Below are positions 62,329-64,000 of a DNA stretch of 64,000 nt, in pieces. The notes under the pieces were generated by a model. That model saw only the letters and a list, made by a program, of their open reading frames with translations, did no database searches and was not told where the DNA came from. The translations under genes and the position numbers were made by a program. Position 1 is the stretch's first letter; every line of letters starts with the position of its first letter. This DNA is from Onthophagus taurus (Eukaryota > Arthropoda > Insecta > Coleoptera > Scarabaeidae), in the NCBI RefSeq assembly GCF_036711975.1, contig NC_091972.1:10049001-10113000 (forward strand), read 5' to 3'.

Positions 62329-62825
62329 TTTTATTATTTTAAATATAAGCATTAAATATTACTAATAAAACATATTTGTTAATATATTCATAGTTGTATT
62401 TAATAATATGTTAATTTGGTTGCCTATATTATCAGCAAATATATTTAAATTTAATACAAATTCTTATTGGTATTAAACTTTGAAGTTTATTACAACATTT
62501 ATTAATATTTTACTAACAATATTTTTTCTGAATTAGATTAGATATTTCTTTTTAATTATATTTAATTGTGTTCAAAGAAATGAGGTTATGACCATGCGCT
62601 AACTTTCCACATATGCCATAACCACAATACAAAAATGGCGTACAATAACACAGTTCGTATTGGATCAGTGACCCAATCCAAACATTTATTGCGAGTTTAT
62701 TTAACTTAAACCAAGTTGACAAAGTGAAAGTGACTCATAAAATTGTTCCCCGCAAAAAAAGAAACCCTAATAACAATAACGATGTTCAGTAAACTTAAAA
62801 TTGCTGTTAATCGGTTAATGTTAAA
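62329..62825. other. Spacer and 5' leader of XK-related gene
   Basis: No gene seen apart from the leader. An upstream ORF of 24 codons at 62,636 starts ATGGCGTACAATAACACA. That is 17 of 18 bases identical to the start of the zinc-finger gene at 53,830 (ATGGCGTACGATAACACA), then diverges. AT-rich sequence upstream may hold the TRAPPC2L poly(A) signal (AATAAAACAT near 62,365). Confidence 0.4.
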
Positions 62826-63163
62826 ATGAGCGAAAAAATGAGTACGGAAGATTGTACGGTGGTGAGATTTTCCGGTGAACCATCAACGGTTCGTATCGAA
62901 AACTTGAAACGCAACAACGATTTCGACAAAACGACATCATCAACAACAGCAACAACGACACCGACGTCTACAGACGGGCAAAAATTCGGCCTTTTCTATG
63001 TGATCTGTATAGCCTTATCGATTGTAACATACGTTTTTGATTTAGTGTTGGCCTGTTTTCTTTTGTATTTTTACACGGTGAACGGGAATGTTGTTTATTT
63101 CGCGTTAACTTTAACGTTTATCGTCGTACCTGCACTTTTTATTACAGCCTTTAGTCTTCGATG
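62826..63163 (+). CDS. XK-related membrane protein, first coding exon
   Basis: The exon encodes 112 residues and splits the next codon (TG|GTAAGT, phase 2); the remaining exons are beyond the window. The N terminus MSEKMSTEDCTVVRFSGEPS is followed by a Thr/Ser-rich stretch and then two hydrophobic segments, about residues 58-84 (FGLFYVICIALSIVTYVFDLVLACFLL) and 90-108 (VVYFALTLTFIVVPALFITAF), ending SLRW. The pattern of a helix with DLVLA, a short loop, then a LTLTFxxxPxL helix and SxRW is that of XK/XKR proteins (scramblase-related, plasma membrane). The gene symbol cannot be fixed from one exon. The following intron holds a LINE fragment and a MITE-like repeat. Confidence 0.78.
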
Positions 63164-63298
63164 GTAAGTCAAATTAACTTATTATTATAATGTTTTTGAT
63201 TTGTAAGAAAATAAAACAATTTTAATAAAGTTACTCTTATAATGTTAAAAATAGTTCTGCACTTGCGTATTAGTATTTTATCATGGCTTAAAAGTAAT

Positions 63299-63436
63299 GC
63301 GCAGGTGTTGCAATTCTGCCGCGCGCATGTTTGGACATACCAAAGAATGTTTGCGCGGCAAATGCGAGACATGCCCCGCTTACTAAAAATGTTCGCAAGC
63401 AGCAAGAATGCCGCGCAATTGCAGAAGAATGCTTGA
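63299..63436. repeat. Dispersed MITE-like repeat, second copy
   Basis: Relative of the sequence at 34,540-34,700: both hold a CAATTCTGCC(G/A)CG word followed by ATACCAAA(G/A)AATGTTTGCGC. It is GC-rich compared with its surroundings and has repeated GCGCGGCAA and GCCGCGCAATT words with partial inverted symmetry. No coding role; it lies in the first intron of the XK-related gene. Confidence 0.5.
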
Positions 63437-63495
63437 TGTAAATTAGCCAAGAATCTAGCAGCCAGATTAAATGTGGTAACAAATGTCAATATCGT

Positions 63496-64000
63496 TTGTA
63501 CCTACAGGAAATAGATTGTGAGGAAATATCTGAGGATTTAGTTTTAATATTTATTAAATGGATTGAAGAAGGAGGATTATTTCCAAATCAATTACAAATT
63601 GCAAAAGTGTTTCCAATACACAACAGAAACGAAACAAAATATGAAAACTTTAGGCTAAATACTAGAAGAATTGATCAATAAGTTTTTGGTAAACTTTCTT
63701 GAAAACAAACTGATTCTGCATAACAGCCAGCATGGTTATAGATCAACAACTACTGCAATAATTAACCGGGTACAAGAAATAGTTGAAAAACATGATAACA
63801 ATGAGAAGGTTAAAATAGCTTGCTGCGACTTAAGTAGTACTTTTGATACTGTTAACCACTGTAATCTAATGCGCTAACAACACTTTTATGGCGTAAGAGG
63901 TTTCGTATTGCCTACAGATCTTAGATATTCTACGCATTGCACTTAAGCCAGTCCTATTCTACCCTGTGTTGTCAATACATGAGCCTAGTACATGATCTGG
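63496..64000 (+). mobile_element. LINE reverse-transcriptase fragment at window end
   Basis: Plus-strand frames read 'WIEEGGLFPNQLQIAKVFPIHN', 'YENFRLN' (decayed YRPISL) and, after a shift, 'LVNFLENKLILHNSQHGYRSTTTAI' (family FLExxxILxxxQHGFRxxxST) and 'KIACCDLSSTFDTVNHCNLM' (family FxDLSxAFDTVxHxxLL, first catalytic Asp present). The element runs toward or past the window end, in the first intron of the XK-related gene. Frameshifted, so inactive. Confidence 0.8.

Overview
The window is nuclear DNA from an insect. Its protein-coding genes have short GT-AG introns, conserved metazoan proteins and AT-rich codon use. A beetle is my guess from the eyes absent protein and the transposon mix, but no single sequence proves the order. 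I found no bacterial operon, plasmid, CRISPR array or tRNA gene.

Positions 1-18,300 are a gene-poor upstream flank. I see no convincing coding exon there. It holds degenerate transposon fragments, two blocks of a ~285-bp repeat in opposite orientation (2.4-3.0 kb and 9.3-10.4 kb), a cluster of palindromic CTAGAACT-type repeats (11.2-11.56 kb) and several GC-richer single-copy islands that could be regulatory.

Positions 18,300-44,200 hold eyes absent (eya) on the plus strand, reconstructed as eight coding exons (640 aa) spread over 24.6 kb. Exons 1 and 2 encode the MVTLMP... and VKRARTD... amino terminus, and the catalytic EYA domain sits in exons 6-8. Intron 2 is 17.8 kb long. It holds nested non-LTR retrotransposon fragments and CpG-rich islands. 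Intron 4 carries a 260-bp MITE inserted at the splice donor itself.

Positions 44,200-64,000 are gene dense: COX4 (+), Spec2/Cdc42 small effector (-), a ZAD-C2H2 zinc-finger protein (+), glucose-6-phosphate isomerase (+), mitochondrial ribosomal protein L39 (-), Vhl (-), TRAPPC2L (+) and the first coding exon of an XK-related membrane protein (+). Vhl and TRAPPC2L are divergent across 156 bp. Pgi is followed by six tandem copies of its own 3' end. A 1.7-kb foldback element with a nested inverted repeat lies between COX4 and Spec2. A degenerate mariner transposase lies between Spec2 and the zinc-finger gene. The neighbours are mostly housekeeping genes, and nothing suggests they form one pathway.

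The most unusual observations are: two MITEs sitting 6-8 bp inside splice donors (eya, TRAPPC2L), one of which duplicated the donor; two dispersed hammerhead-ribozyme-like motifs whose putative stem II varies in a compensated way; the Pgi 3'-end tandem array; and an upstream ORF whose stop overlaps the eya start codon. All similarity calls were made by eye; no database search was run.
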